Positions 1-11,918 of a stretch of DNA of 64,000 bases are shown in pieces. The notes under the pieces were generated by a model. That model saw nothing but the letters and a program-made list of their open reading frames with translations, was not told where the DNA came from and did no database searches. Both the position numbers and the translations under genes were made by a program. How positions within the stretch are numbered: position 1 is the stretch's first letter; every line of letters begins with the position of its first letter. The stretch is from the NCBI GenBank assembly GCA_936450465.1, contig OW388305.1, positions 42,360,687 to 42,424,686 of the forward strand. The letters run 5' to 3'. The DNA comes from Gibbula magus (taxonomy: Eukaryota > Mollusca > Gastropoda > Trochida > Trochidae).

Positions 1-39
1 GTTCATATCGACGCCGGCCTGTCTGAGGGGACCAGACAT
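1..39 (-). pseudogene. Scrap of array peptide gene, exon 3 with deletion
   Basis: Bases 1-28 match the minus-strand exon 3 of the array genes (for example 34567-34594), with two substitutions. Bases 29-39 match the intron just outside that exon. About 36 bp that should lie between them, including the exon's first codons and its splice acceptor, are missing. The match stops near base 39 and nothing further right resembles the unit. The window edge hides the rest, so this may be the end of another array or an isolated relic. The alignment was made by eye and is short but specific. Confidence 0.65.
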
Positions 40-1572
40 TCAGCTGTCAATAAATTGAAGAACCCGAACGATTAATTAGCGCTCAACAGACTGGTACATA
101 CCATTTTGCGCAATTGGTTATTTCCATAACTTTACACGTTTGGAAAGGTGATCTTTCAGTTGTGGAAAAGCATTCATTCCAAGAGACTGAAAGATCGCAT
201 TTCCACAGGCATATTTCCACAACTGGCAGAAAAGTGAAGCGTTCATAAAATGCACAGTGCGTTTTCGTTTCAAAAGCAAATTAATCACCAAATACGAGTC
301 ATACATTGTAATGGATATAGTTTTATATTTTGTTATGGGTTATAGGTATTAATTCGTTATGGTGGTTTGTATAAGACACAATTACAATCTATAATTATTT
401 GAAAAGATCATTAAATGAAACATGTAATACATCACAGTTCGTTGTTTTACCATTGGTATAGTAGGGATCACATTATCAGCAATATTAGTATTTCCATAAT
501 GATCTTGCACATACGTTTATGTCCTTACTTCATCAAAAACTTTATAAAAAGTGTCAATTCTATAAATTGCCTGTACATTGACACTTACATTTCTATTTTT
601 GATATTTGGTCATACGTTAATACGTATTCAATTGCCATACTACATGAAAGGTATTAGAAACTATGCAAATTTATACAATTTTATGTTAGTGACGTTTTTG
701 TTACCTTATCTCTTATGAATCTAATTAAATTGTTCCCACTTTTTTCCACCATTCATATTTCATTCATTTAATATATCTTTCTTAAAGTTATTTTCATTTA
801 AATTAAAATTGAACTACACATCCTTCATGTAGTATACCTCGTTTACCACATTATGGTTACAAATGTGTATTGTACAGTTACATCACTGACGCAAAATGTA
901 CATTAAATGATTACACAAGGTTATGAATCGTACAACAATTAATATTCGTCAATTTTAACACAGACTACGCATATGTAATAATATTTATCCATACATCATA
1001 GTTTAATTGACCTTGTACATTATCGCGTATTCCCCCTTGTTACTAACAAATACCAATAGGAGACATATCAAGAGAAAAATAATGCATTTGATTGAACTTT
1101 AGCATTTGAATATTATGAATATCCATAATGTAAAGTATGTAATGTAATACAAAAGTGAAAGTCTTGAACAGATTCTGTTCAATTTTCCGCTTTGATTATT
1201 GATCAAATATGTAAGCTGAGTCACTACAAGTTATCTTAGAACACAAGAAAATGCATATGAAATAAATTGTAAGGAGTATATGTTTAATTGAATCAGCTGT
1301 AAAATCAGATCTCAGACACATTTTTAGTTAAAATTGATATATTACATATGTATGGGATTAACGTTTAGGGATAAACAGTTGAATATCAAATCTAATGGAT
1401 GGTTAAGAATGTTGTCCGTTTTATTTGTGTCAAACAGAAACCGTTAAAGTTTGTAATAGATTTATTTTGATGTAAACACTTTTTGTCATGTCATGTTGTT
1501 ATATAACGTTATAACTATATAACGTTCTGCAATTATGTCTGTCTCCCTCTGTGTTTGTGTGTGTGTGTGTGT

Positions 1573-1663
<91 letters not shown>

Positions 1664-2433
1664 AGCACTTCCAGTTTCTACTCGTAATTCTGAATTACAG
1701 AGTGTGTGCACGCGTGAATGTATGTTGAAAGACAAGTAGAAGGAAATATTGTGCATGGTATTTATCATGTTTAAGTGAAAATTTTTAATGAAAAATAACT
1801 TTTCATAAGTCTTATGGCGTTTCACAGTGTTGTTCATAGTTATAAACATGAAGATATCATCTCAGTTGAATGACATATTTATGCAATGTATATATTTTAA
1901 TGCAAATATCTTAATTACAGATGTATTTCACAGATATCTTGCAACATTTTACGTCATACCATCGCATGTCGTTACATTTATATTTAATCAACATGTATTT
2001 ATGTTTACGAAATGAGCCATAATAATCTCTCTCAATACATTCCACAATAGCCCAAACAACTTATTGTATATTTGAGTCGTTTCGTACTGATGGTGTATTT
2101 AGTCTCATAATACGTGCTGAGATACACATGTACTGTTGTTACACTGAGTTGCATAACTACTAGCGATGGCAATCTCTGCAAACAAGTTAGTTAATTCAGG
2201 TTTGAAAGATATTAATTCGAAATATATAAAACTAATCATTAATGGTACCCGCTATGGCATATGGTTATACTACAGCCTACATTTAATTCTGTTACAACTG
2301 TTGCGATTTTCGTTTGAAAAGAAAAGTTTTAAAATTTGGGTTCGGTGATTGATATTTAAAACAAAAATTCAGAAGTAAATTACACAATATTGGTAGTAGT
2401 GTGTATTTGTGAGATTTTGTCCGTGCATACAAA
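40..2433. other. AT-rich stretch with no gene found
   Basis: No reading frame here looks coding. All are short and low in complexity, and none has a recognisable motif. Two small inverted repeats lie at 150-160/186-196 (11-bp arms) and just outside them. A long microsatellite is listed separately. The DIRS-like element begins at 2434. Confidence 0.6.
1556..1659. repeat. (GT)n(CT)n compound microsatellite
   Basis: A GT run of about 20 bp passes directly into an uninterrupted CT run of about 82 bp. The Arg-Glu and Ser-Leu reading frames across it are artefacts of the repeat. Confidence 0.97.
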
Positions 2434-2853
2434 ATCAAAGTAGTGTAATTAATCCACTGCAACATTGTTTATGATTACCAAAATAATATATGTTTATTTT
2501 TACAACTTCCATTTTCAATTCCTCGTAGGGCTTTCGGTTTATAAACAGAAGGCTATGGCTACATGTGAACACATCATATGAATTACATATACGTTTTGAC
2601 TTTTATTATTTTTATATTTATATATGTCGATGAGGGGATCCGCCTGCTATTTAGACATTTGTGTATATGAATGCGAGACATATTTGTTAATTAACAGAAT
2701 ACACAACTTTGTTTATTAGGACGCACTGTGATTGGGTATTAACACACCGTTTGTAAAACCTGCGTTATAAAGCACAGACAGTGATACTTGTTAAACAATG
2801 TTTAATAAAATTTTAAACACCAACAATATGCAATACATCCAGCCAATCTCGCG

Positions 2854-4450
2854 TCACAGGTCAACGTATAATATTATGATACCAAGGACATAATGGTATG
2901 CGAAGGGAGGATTTACATAGTTGTTGTGTCCTGCCCAGTCCTGTTGAGAAGCGCATCGTTGTCGGGTCACGAATTGAAGTGTGGCAACTTCGTATTGAAC
3001 TGTGTGGCAAATCTGTCTACCGTATGCGGGCAGAACATTTCCTCTACCGTTTGATAAACTGTTGGATCTAATTCCCACTCGTGTTTTTCTGTCATACGTG
3101 ATAGCATATCCGCTAGTAGGTTGTTCTTGCCGGCGATATGTCGGGCTATTAACCTGTAATTCAGAGACAGGGATAGATTCCAAATTAGAGCTGCGATAGT
3201 ATTGACATCCTTGAATATTGTACCAATTCGATTGATGCACGCACATGCAGTGATATTGTCTGACCGTACTGCTATCACCTTCCCTCGTAATATGTGTTTG
3301 AAATTCTCCAAGCCTATTAACACAGCTAACAGTTCTCTGTAATTTGAACTCTTTTGGCTGACCTCTACTGGCCAGTACCCGTAAGTCTGTATTCCTAGTA
3401 GTGTCGCACCGTATCCACTCTGGGAAGCGACTGTAAACAGTTCGCCGTCGACTGACGTTGGAATTAAACTGATACCGTTCCATCCTATTGTGCTATCAAG
3501 CCACCACTGCAGATCTTTAAAAGTCCACTCTAACCTATTGTCCTATGTTAAACGGGTAGATAAAAGTCGATAGACTCCCCTAAGACATAGTTTTCCTGGA
3601 AACACTACTCTTGTGAGAGACACACATTTTCCAGCTATCCTGGCTAGAAATCGAGCAGTTATTTGGGGCTTCAACAAAGCCAGCTGTATGTCTCTTTGAA
3701 CACCTCGAATTCTGGCTCGTGTAACCCTCAAGGATGGGTGATTTCGGGATTTCGGGAAACCTAAATATTCTTTTTCTTTCTCCCAAGTCAGACTAGATTT
3801 CTCATAATTGATCTGAAACCCCAAGCGAGTCAGGAGCTTAAGTACCAATTCCTTATCTATACTACTATGAGCAGGAACACTGCAAACAAGAACAGCATCA
3901 ACCCAACTGGTTAAACGCAGGTCAAGGGAGCTTAAGTAGTTTACTACTTCTGGAAGTAATTTGTGAAAATAGTAAGGGGAAATATTACATCCAAAGAATA
4001 GTACATTGAAAACATAATATTGTTCCCTGCCACTTGAATCCAAAGTATTTCCGGAAATCAACATTCACAGGTACATGAAAAAATCCATCTTTCAAGTCAA
4101 GGGAAATGAAAACATCATCTTTTTTAACTATCTGTGATAGAATAGAGATATCTTCGTATTTGAAATGGGGGACATCAAAATAACTGTTGGGCATTCAATA
4201 CTAATCTAAACCTCTTCTATCCCTTTTTAGGTACAACACTAATAGGGTTCACACACCATGGCTTTTGACATAATTTGGAAATAAATCTTTTATCAAGTAA
4301 TACCTTTATATCCAAGTTCACAAAGTCAATCTCTTTCTTAGTAAAACATTTATAATTGTTAATGTCCAATTGTTTTGGGATTAAATTGTGGGATAGATAC
4401 TCCATTTGACACCCAGACTAACACTGTCTCTGATGAGGTGATGTCTTCCC
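2854..4450 (-). pseudogene. RT-RNase H polyprotein, copy A
   Basis: The minus strand encodes a reverse transcriptase followed by RNase H, broken by several frameshifts near 4200, 4040 and 3750. Recognisable blocks include KPWCVNPISVVPKK, DVFISLDLKDGFFHVPV, the palm motif region SWVDAVLV, and ARIAGKCVSLTRVV near the end of RT. The catalytic box reads VDA where copy B has VDD, so one catalytic aspartate is lost. A TAG at about 3541 separates RT from RNase H. The RNase H part (3323-2967) has RSDNITACACIN and the DRFATQFNTKLP tail, ending at a TGA that sits where family members usually have a tryptophan. Beyond a frame change the conserved QDWAG..NPPF block is still readable. Confidence 0.8.
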
Positions 4451-4618
4451 AATGTGGAAGGGACAAACTCATTTCTCATACTGTAAGTCTGTAAGGGATT
4501 TATTGTCATGAAACTGACGACCATGTTGGTAATTGCTGTTTCTCAATCCTCCAGGTCCAGCGAATCCAGGTCCAGAGAATCCACGCCAAAGTGTATCTGT
4601 TTCCTCTCTGGAAACCAG
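4451..4618 (-). pseudogene. Gag-like ORF, 3' part, copy A
   Basis: This is the downstream end of the gag-like frame, cut from its upstream part (6558-7310) by the Harbinger insertion. It aligns with the glycine-rich end of gag in copy B near 12070-11915, with about 11 bp lost near 4590. The Gly-Pro-Gly-Phe-rich composition suggests a nucleic-acid-binding tail, but no zinc knuckle is visible. Confidence 0.6.
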
Positions 4619-4763
4619 TGGCCATATGCATATCTCGGGCGTAGCTTACGCCAGACGTAAAGCGTTACACCAGGCTTAGCAACGCCTTCCTTTTACGTTG
4701 TATGCACAGCCTACATTTAGACTCGGCGCAGTTTACTCTGATTCATTTTCATTTGCTTTATAG

Positions 4764-5017
4764 ACAGCTGTTTACCACGTGCCAATCCGGTGCAAGCAGT
4801 GAAGAGGGAGGTGACAAGTGAAAGTACAGACGACCTGTACCGACAGCTGCTGACCCTGGAGATAGCCAGAGCTAAAGCGGAGACAGAGAGAGCGTTGGCA
4901 GAAACTGAGAGGGCCAGAGAGGAGACAGTGAAAGTTCAACTTGAAATCAAGTTACTACAGAGACAATTAGAAGCTGAGGTTTACACCATACCAATCCAGA
5001 CCATTTCTGAGAGCTAA
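4764..5017 (+). pseudogene. Harbinger ORF2 last exon (coiled coil)
   Basis: A splice-acceptor-like tract ending TTTATAG precedes an open frame that runs to TAA-equivalent stop TAG/TAA at 5015-5017. The product is strongly charged and helical, with repeated Ala-Glu-Thr-Glu-Arg steps (about residues 30-60 from the acceptor), consistent with a coiled coil. In PIF/Harbinger elements the second gene encodes a Myb/SANT-like DNA-binding protein with such a C-terminal region. Only about 145 bp separate this exon from the left terminus, so the N-terminal Myb-like domain is absent and the gene is probably internally deleted. The assignment rests on position and composition. Confidence 0.5.
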
Positions 5018-5375
5018 ACTGTTTAAATGCATGTCCTTTATTGACATATGTATATAAACAATAACTCAAGCATTGTTTTAGTTAATAATCTTTAATTCTT
5101 GTTTGATAATAAGCTTTCCACCATTGTCAACTCTATAACGTAAACATTTTCGGTACTGTAATCTGAATCTCCATATAAATCCACATAAATGCGTGTCTAT
5201 TATTGAATTGTTTACAAAATTAATTCATTTTATGCACGGTCGTGCATATTTAGGAAGGATACTGGATCAGTTATTTTGAAATAAATAATGCTGTCACTTT
5301 AGAACTATTTGTTTTAGTTGGTTTCCTAATTATACATGTAACTGTAAGTGTCAACAAGAGTGTCATTTCATTTCA

Positions 5376-6446
5376 CTAAGAAAAGAATCTCTGAATTATG
5401 CGATCTCTCTTCAACTTTGCATTCTGAGGCTCTGGTATGTTGTGAATAGTGTCACCTCCATCATCATCAACATCATAGTCGTCTACAAGGGGAGTGCCGA
5501 ACTCAACAGCCATGTCGTGTAAGACCAACACTGCACTGATGATAAAGCAGCAACGTTTTGGTGGGTACCTCAGCTCCGTGTGGAGGCAGTGAAAGCGACG
5601 TTTTATGACACCAAAACACCTCTCTATACAGTTTCTTGTTGAGGCATGGGAGAAGTTGAATCGCTCTTCTTGTCTCGTGCGGGGATTTCTCAAAGGTGTC
5701 ATTAGCCTTGTACGGAGTGGGTAGGCACTGTCACCGAAAATAATGCCATCTATTAGTCTGTTTTCAAAGTCAGCATACATGTGACTCTCGGTCAACATGC
5801 GGGCGTCATGAACGGACCCCGGCCACTTCACTACACAGTTCAACAGTCTCAACTTCGAGTCACACACTGCATGCACATTGATAGAATGATAACCCTTACG
5901 GTTGACAAAGTTGTATTCTTGTTCTCTCGGAGATTAAATGCGTACATGAGTTCCATCCACACATCCGATCACACCAGGAAAATCGGCCTGATTGAAGAAG
6001 CTGTCTTTAATTCGTGTTAGTTCATTGGCATCTGGGAAAAATATCCAATTGTTAAGTTTACTTTGTAGTGAAAGAGATACTCTGCGAACAACTCGACTCA
6101 CGGTTGACTGGTGCACATTTATAGTATCCCCGACTAAGTTCTGAAATGAACCAGTGGCGTAGAACCATAAGGCGACGAGTACTTGTAACTCGGGAGACAG
6201 GGTGGATCTGCGGTAAACATTGTAGCTAATATCGTCCCTGACTGCATCAACAATCTTGAATATGTCAATTCTCCGAAATCTGAACCGCCTGTAGAGCTCT
6301 AGATCGTCAAACACTTCCAATGGGTTGGCTCTGTCTCTAAATATCCGGTTCCTGTGAAAGTGTCGTCTGCGGTGTCGATAGACTACGGCCGCCATTGCTG
6401 ATCTACGCCTGCTAGGTAGGTGGCGTAAATCTGAGGCGTAAAGCAT
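5376..6446 (-). pseudogene. HARBI1-like DDE transposase with one nonsense codon
   Basis: The frame is about 356 codons long, the normal size for a Harbinger nuclease, and starts at an ATG at 6446. The N-terminal part holds the helix-turn-helix-like segment (Val-His-Gln-Ser-Thr-Val-Ser-Arg-Val-Val). The catalytic triad is visible: Asp in CVDGTHV, Asp in IIFGDSAYPL, and Glu in NCIERCFGVIKRRF. A TAA at about 5931-5933 directly follows HVRI and breaks the frame between the first and second catalytic aspartates; reading continues in the same frame with SPREQEYNFVN. No frameshift is needed elsewhere. The family protein cuts and rejoins transposon ends with the help of the Myb-like partner. This copy looks recently inactivated. 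Confidence 0.9.
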
Positions 6447-6557
6447 GACGTAACTTTGCTAACGTCAGGGATGTGCATTAGGGTGTAAATTAGCGCTCGG
6501 GCGCAATTCATACTTACGCCTGGACTAAGACTTACGCCCGAGATATGCATACGGCCA

Positions 6558-7310
6558 CAGGTGATCTAGTGTCTCTTACAACTTTCGATGATGCAATGCT
6601 CCATTCTTTGGTCAGACTGTCTACTGCATCTTCTGACAAGGCATTATTGTTCTTCATTAATGCACGAAACAGTTTGGCAACTTCTTGATCGAACTGAGAC
6701 CTGACAAATAGTACAGAGTATTCCTCGCGAATGTATGCAAGTCCAGCTTTCTGAATATCCAACAAATCATGTAGCACCTCATTCGTCACATTCTCTGCAT
6801 TGTTTACGGCAAATAAAACACGTGTTGTGGTCTCCAAATATGTCTGTGATCTCTGGAGAACGTTCAGTGTTTGTAACTCTTGTCGACCGAACCCGGTACG
6901 ATCAATGGTAGTGACCAAATCAGACGGTAATTTCACCGCCGTGACAGATTTCTTAATCTGCTGAAACTGTCCTTGTAAGCCTACACCAGATAACATCGGG
7001 GTAAAACCTGCCTCTACCCTGTTGGGAAGATCGGGGGGATTCACATCAGGCACTCTCTTGACACTGTCATAGTTGACAACTATCGAATCCGCATCCGGTA
7101 CATGCGCACTGTCCGCATCCGATTTAGCAGCCGACGCGGTTTCAAGTATAGAAAGACGTTCATGATAACCGTCTCAATTCTTGCAATATAACAATATAGC
7201 ATTTTCCTGACCTCTGTCTTCTTCTTTAGCAAAGGACATACTAATTTGTTGACATATGGTGGTATTTTCGCCTTGATCTGGGGAAAACAGCCGGTGTCTG
7301 TGCACACCTA
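6558..7310 (-). pseudogene. Gag-like ORF, 5' part, copy A
   Basis: A continuous frame covers 7053-6558 and runs into the Harbinger element, where it ends artificially. It contains PPDLPNRVEAGF, a TLNVLQRSQTYLETTTRVLF helix and DIQKAGLAYIREEYS. An upstream piece to about 7307 is in another frame. Compared with copy B, the frame here is intact around 6810, where copy B has lost bases. It is assigned as gag because it lies directly upstream of RT and encodes a helical protein with a Gly-rich tail; there is no diagnostic capsid motif. Confidence 0.6.
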
Positions 7311-7581
7311 GGTTGCTGCGCGAGAGACAAAGCAGGAGTGATTATTTTAGTTTCGTATCCAACTGGATACGAAACCTGAACCATAGTTTAGTATCACTAG
7401 GCTGTGCAAATAACTACTGTCTTGAATGGTTGTATTTTCGTTATAATGAACTGACAGGCTTTAAACTTGCTATTTTCGGTTAATTTTGATACTTCTCAAA
7501 TAAATAACCCACATTATGACATTGGACATACATGTAACATGATTATGTCCCTTTAACATGAAATGTAATCAAATTTGAGAA

Positions 7582-7584
<3 letters not shown>

Positions 7585-7619
<35 letters not shown>

Positions 7620-8260
7620 TCAGGGACACGTCGGCTTTCCGTCCTTGATTTTAGACGGCATGCCGTCTAATACACTATAACATAGCTCAACCATTGATTC
7701 AAGCATATAGGAAACACAGGATCAGACAAAGCCATAATACTTTGGAAACATTAAATGTCCCCTACCCTCTGATGATCTGAACTACAAAAAGATGGATACT
7801 CTCTTTCAGACCAGAGAAAATTACGAAAAATATGGAAAAGCAGAGTGAGGAGTGGTAGTGATTTTATCGATATATCTCAATATCTGTGTCTAGGATTTAA
7901 TTCAAAGAGTGCATACTCAAAGATAAGATAGTACAGCATAGGGATATGCAAACACATGTTTATCATTTCTTTTATTAAGGGAATCATTTCTTTTAGTAAA
8001 TGGGCATATTTTGGGCATATTTTGTGATATCAGACAGCATGTCATCTAATAAAAACATAATTCTGGACGGCATGCCATCTTTAAATAATTTGGACGGCAT
8101 GCTGTCTTTATTGTCAGAAGGGAGACATCATTTTTTTAAATTTAAATTATAAATATATTTTTATGAATAAATGACGGCTTTGCGTCTTTACAAAAAGACA
8201 GTATTCTGTCTAAAATATTGTCTTATAAAGATGGCATGCCGTCTTAAACATATTGTCTTA
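7585..8260. repeat. (TA)n followed by palindromic AGACGGCATGCCGTCT cluster
   Basis: A TA run (7585-7616) is followed by CAGTCAGGGACACGTCGG and then by a series of short palindromes. The best is a perfect 16-bp palindrome AGACGGCATGCCGTCT at 7653-7668. Degenerate forms occur at about 8030, 8075, 8092 and 8230. The same block recurs in copy B and, inverted, at 16795-17005, so it is a repeat family of its own lying inside the element's leader. Confidence 0.8.
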
Positions 8261-8471
8261 TAAAAACGCTATTGATGCAGGCTATTTTCAAACAACATAA
8301 TTCACACTCAAAGATCACTGTTGTTATGTAATAACTCGATTTCCGAAGACAAAAATATTACATACTTCGATGTAAAATGTTAATGCCGTGACAATCTTCC
8401 TCATTTTACATCAAACGTTTGTATAAGATGGCAGATGAATTGGTACTTTCACACTGATCACAAATACGTTG

Positions 8472-8545
8472 GAGGAACTGTGGGATCGAACCTGCAACCT
8501 GATGGTTTCTGGTAGAGTGAACTAACACTCCAACCAGATGACATG
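8472..8545 (-). repeat. tRNA-derived (SINE-like) segment
   Basis: The minus strand reads a B-box-like GGTTCGATCCCAC preceded by CAGGTTGCA and a degenerate A-box region, as in tRNA-derived short interspersed repeats. The cloverleaf is not complete, so it is not called a tRNA gene. A matching segment lies at 14970-15042 in copy B. Confidence 0.45.
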
Positions 8546-9462
8546 AGAATGACATTCCTATGCAATTGATTGAGTAATTGATTAGAGTTCTTAGATTTTA
8601 TTTGACCAAACTGGTTATAAGTTTGCATAGTAGTCTTATTTTTGGCACTTTAAAATGAACTATAGCACGCCGTTCTAACTCAAAATCTATTACTCTCACG
8701 AAAAGAAACATAAACAGTGTAACCAATGGCTAAATAAGACCCTTGAAACAATTAAAGAATTCTATAACGAATGTTTTCCGGCCCTGTCATTTTAAGGTGT
8801 TCACACTAAATTGCCTGCTCGAAAATAGTTAAAGCATTATGACTGATTAAGCTATACCTATAAGAGCCATTGTGTATGGTAATAGATATTTCGTATTTTC
8901 GTATTGAAATATATGCTCTTAGTTTTTCTCAAATTTACATTTTTCGACCCAAAATAAGTATGATACGTTTCCAGTTTACATATAGATCAAGTCTATTATT
9001 TTCAAGCGCGAAACATTGTGGTTTACTCTCAAATAAACATAAAAATAAACAAACAAATACAATAGACAGTTTATGAGCATTTAAAAAAATATAAATATAC
9101 GTTTTTGGCGTTTATTTATTTACCATTTATTTCAATTATGTAGTTTATACAGATACTATATCTTTCATAGTTTGCTGGTATAATCACAATAAAATACATT
9201 TAACAGGTAAAATGTCAATAATTTGCATATTAACAGGATATTTTGAAACATGATAATGTAACAGTTGTCACATTCAGTTGAAAACACTTGAGAAAAACGA
9301 GCTTCATATGGGTTGACATTGTGGCGACTTGTAAAATTGATAAGCCAACACGCTTCGGAAATGTTGCTGGTTGGTACTGTTTTTATACAGAAAATGAAAA
9401 CCTGTCTATATGTCGTTAGGTTATATTGACGTGCGTTAATCTAAGGCTTACTTGTCTTTAAA

Positions 9463-9862
9463 GGTATCCATTGTGTTGTTGGGGGTCAAATATGCCAAAC
9501 GTTATAAATGGTCTTATTTAATCGAGAAGTACCAACTGTTACCGAAAACTACCATTTTGATGATACTCGACTTAGTATATTGACGATATGAAGGTAAATG
9601 TGTCGATTTCTGATCGAAAACCGGACAATGCACCGCGTGTGGCGCGCGCCAATGAGTCAAACGTAATTTTAGAATCTTATTTAAACCAGACAAAATAACA
9701 AATTAGGGTTGATAATGTTCAATAGGTCATATAACTCCTGTGCATATAAATAGGACGTGCACTTTCGGTTTCTGCACATGCATAATGACGTTACTCGATT
9801 TTAATTGGAAACAAGTAATTATGATATATTTGGCGATTGGGGATGAATATGCAAGAGTATAT
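9463..9862. other. Spacer between the two retroelement copies
   Basis: These 400 bp separate the two DIRS-like copies. They have no match in the other flanks and no gene was seen. Confidence 0.6.
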
Positions 9863-10282
9863 ATCAAAGTAGTGTAATTAATCCACTGCAACATTGTTTA
9901 TGATTACCACAATAATATATGTTTATTTTTACAACTTCCATTTTCAATTCCTCGTAGGGCTTTCGGTTTATAAACAGAAGGCTATGGCTACATGTGAACA
10001 CATCATATGAATTACATATACGTTTTGACTTTTATTATTTTTATATTTATATATGTCGATGTGGGGATCCGCCTGCTATTTAGACATTTGTGTATATGAA
10101 TGCGAGACATATTTGTTAATTAACAGAATACACAACTTTTTTTATTAGGACGCACTGTGATTGGGTATTAACACACCGTTTGTAAAACCTACGTTATAAA
10201 GCACAGACAGTGATACTTGTTAAACAATTTTTAATAAAATTTTAAACAGCAACAATATGCAATACATCCAGCCAATCTCGCG

Positions 10283-11918
10283 TCACAGGTCAACGTATAA
10301 TATTATGATACCAAGGACATAATGGTATGCGAAGGGAGGATTTACATAGTTGTTGTGTCCTGCCCAGTCCTGTTGAGAAGCGCATCGTTGTCGGGTCACG
10401 AATTGAAGTGTGGCAACTTCGTATTGAACTGTGTGGCAAATCTGTCTACCGTATGCGGGCAGAACATTTCCTCTACCGTTTGATAAACTGTTGGATCTAA
10501 TTCCCACTCGTGTTTTTCTGTCATACGTGATAGCATATCCGCTAGTAGGTTGTTCTTGCCGGCGATATGTCGGGCTATTAACCTGTAATTCAGAGACAGG
10601 GATAGATTCCAAATTAGAGCTGCGATAGTATTGAGATCCTTGAATATTGTACCAATTCGATTGATGCACGCACATGCAGTGATATTGTCTGACCGTACTG
10701 CTATCACCTTCCCTCGTAATATGTGTTTGAAATTCTCCAAGCCTATTAACACAGGTAACAGTTCTCTGTAATTTGAACTCTTTTGGCTGACCTCTACTGG
10801 CCAGTACCCGTAAGTCTGTATTCCTAGTAGTGTCGCACCGTATCCACTCTGGGAAGCGACTGTAAACAGGTCGCCGTCGACTGACGTTGGAATTAAACTG
10901 ATACCGTTCCATCCTATTGTGCTATCAAGCCACCACTGCAGATCTTTAATAGTCCACTCTAACCTATTGTCCTATGTTAAACGGGTAGATAAAAGTCGAT
11001 AGACTCCCCTAAGACATAGTTTTCCTGGAAACACTACTCTTGTGAGAGACACACATTTTCCAGCTATCCTGGCTAGAAATCGAGCAGTTATTTGGAGCTT
11101 CAACAAAGCCAGCTGTACGTCTCTTTGAACACCTCGAATTCTGGCTCGTGTAACCCTCAAGGATGGGTCATTTCGGGAATCTACCACAAAACCTAAATAT
11201 TCTTTTTCTTTCTCCCAAGTCAGACTAGATTTCTCATAATTGATCTGAAACCCCAAGCGAGTCAGGAGCTTAAGTACCAATATCTATCTATACTACTATG
11301 AGTAGGAACACTGCAAACAAGAAAATCATCAACCCAACTGGTTAAACGCAGGTCAAGGGATCTTAAGTAGTTTACTACTTCTGGAAGTAATTTGTGAAAA
11401 TAGTACGGGGAAATACTACATCCAAAGAATAGTACATTGAAAACATAATATTGGCCATGCCACTTGAATCCAAAGTATTTCCGGAAATCAACATTCACAG
11501 GTACATGAAGAAATCCATCTTTCAAGTCAAGGGAAATGAAAACATCATCTTTTTTAACTATCTGTGATAGAAAAGAGATATCTTCATATTTCACATGGGG
11601 AACATCAATATAACAGTTTAACTTTTGGACATTCAATACTAATCTAAACTTATTCTTTCTTTTTTTAGATACAACACTAATAGGGTTCACACACCATGGC
11701 TTTTGACATAATTTGGAAATAAATACTTTATCAAGTAATACCTTTATCTCCAAGTTCACAAAGTCAATCTCTTTCTTAGTAAAACATTTATAATTGTTAA
11801 TGTTCAATTGTTTTGGGATTAAATTGTCTTTAAATGGGATAGATACTCCATTTGACACCAAGTCTAACACTGTCTCTGATGAGGTGATCTCTTCCCAATG
11901 TGGAAGGGACAAACTCAT
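10283..11918 (-). pseudogene. RT-RNase H polyprotein, copy B
   Basis: This is the better preserved RT. The frame starts at 11918, where its ATG overlaps the gag stop in an ATGA arrangement. It keeps KPWCVNPISVV, DVFISLDLKDGFLHVPV and the intact palm box SWVDDFLV. A frameshift at about 11270 moves reading to the segment ending at 10972. A TAG there, the change of the expected first RNase H catalytic Asp (in the LFT-x-ASQSGYGA block) to Val, and a TGA after LPHFNS are all shared with copy A. The conserved QDWAG and NPPF residues follow in another frame. The protein would copy element RNA into DNA; this copy cannot do so. Confidence 0.82.

Larger units (their letters stand above)
4619..6557. mobile_element. 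PIF/Harbinger DNA transposon inserted in gag
   Basis: This 1939-bp element is absent from the matching site in copy B of the retroelement. Its ends are inverted repeats beginning TGGCC(A/G)TATGCATATCTC and extending about 25 bp. It is flanked by a CAG duplication (4616-4618 and 6558-6560), and 3-bp duplications are typical of this superfamily. It contains a transposase on the minus strand and the last exon of a second protein on the plus strand, the usual two-gene Harbinger layout. The ends and the target duplication are seen directly. Confidence 0.92.
2434..9462 (-). mobile_element. DIRS-like retroelement, copy A (defective)
   Basis: The limits are set by comparison with the second copy at 9863-15948; outside these bases the two flanks differ. 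Read on the minus strand, the order is a non-coding leader (9462-7310), a gag-like ORF, reverse transcriptase, RNase H and a short tail. The RT and RNase H motif style (a DLKDGF block, a VDD-type box, and DRFA..N after RNase H) resembles DIRS/Ngaro tyrosine-recombinase retroelements. No tyrosine recombinase or methyltransferase domain was found, so the element is non-autonomous or the class call is only approximate. No target-site duplication was seen. A Harbinger element interrupts gag. Confidence 0.75.

Noticed and set aside
150..196. Small hairpin with 11-bp arms
   Set aside because: Short arms in AT-rich sequence, with no further support.
1486..1739. Arg-Glu and Ser-Leu repeat proteins
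   Set aside because: Translation of a CT microsatellite.
8472..8545. True tRNA gene
   Set aside because: Only the B-box arm is convincing; acceptor and anticodon stems do not form.
10283..10912. 209-codon minus frame over the RNase H region, also at 2854-3483
   Set aside because: Mostly a shadow of the RNase H frame. Only its last part, after a frameshift, carries the true NPPF-type block.
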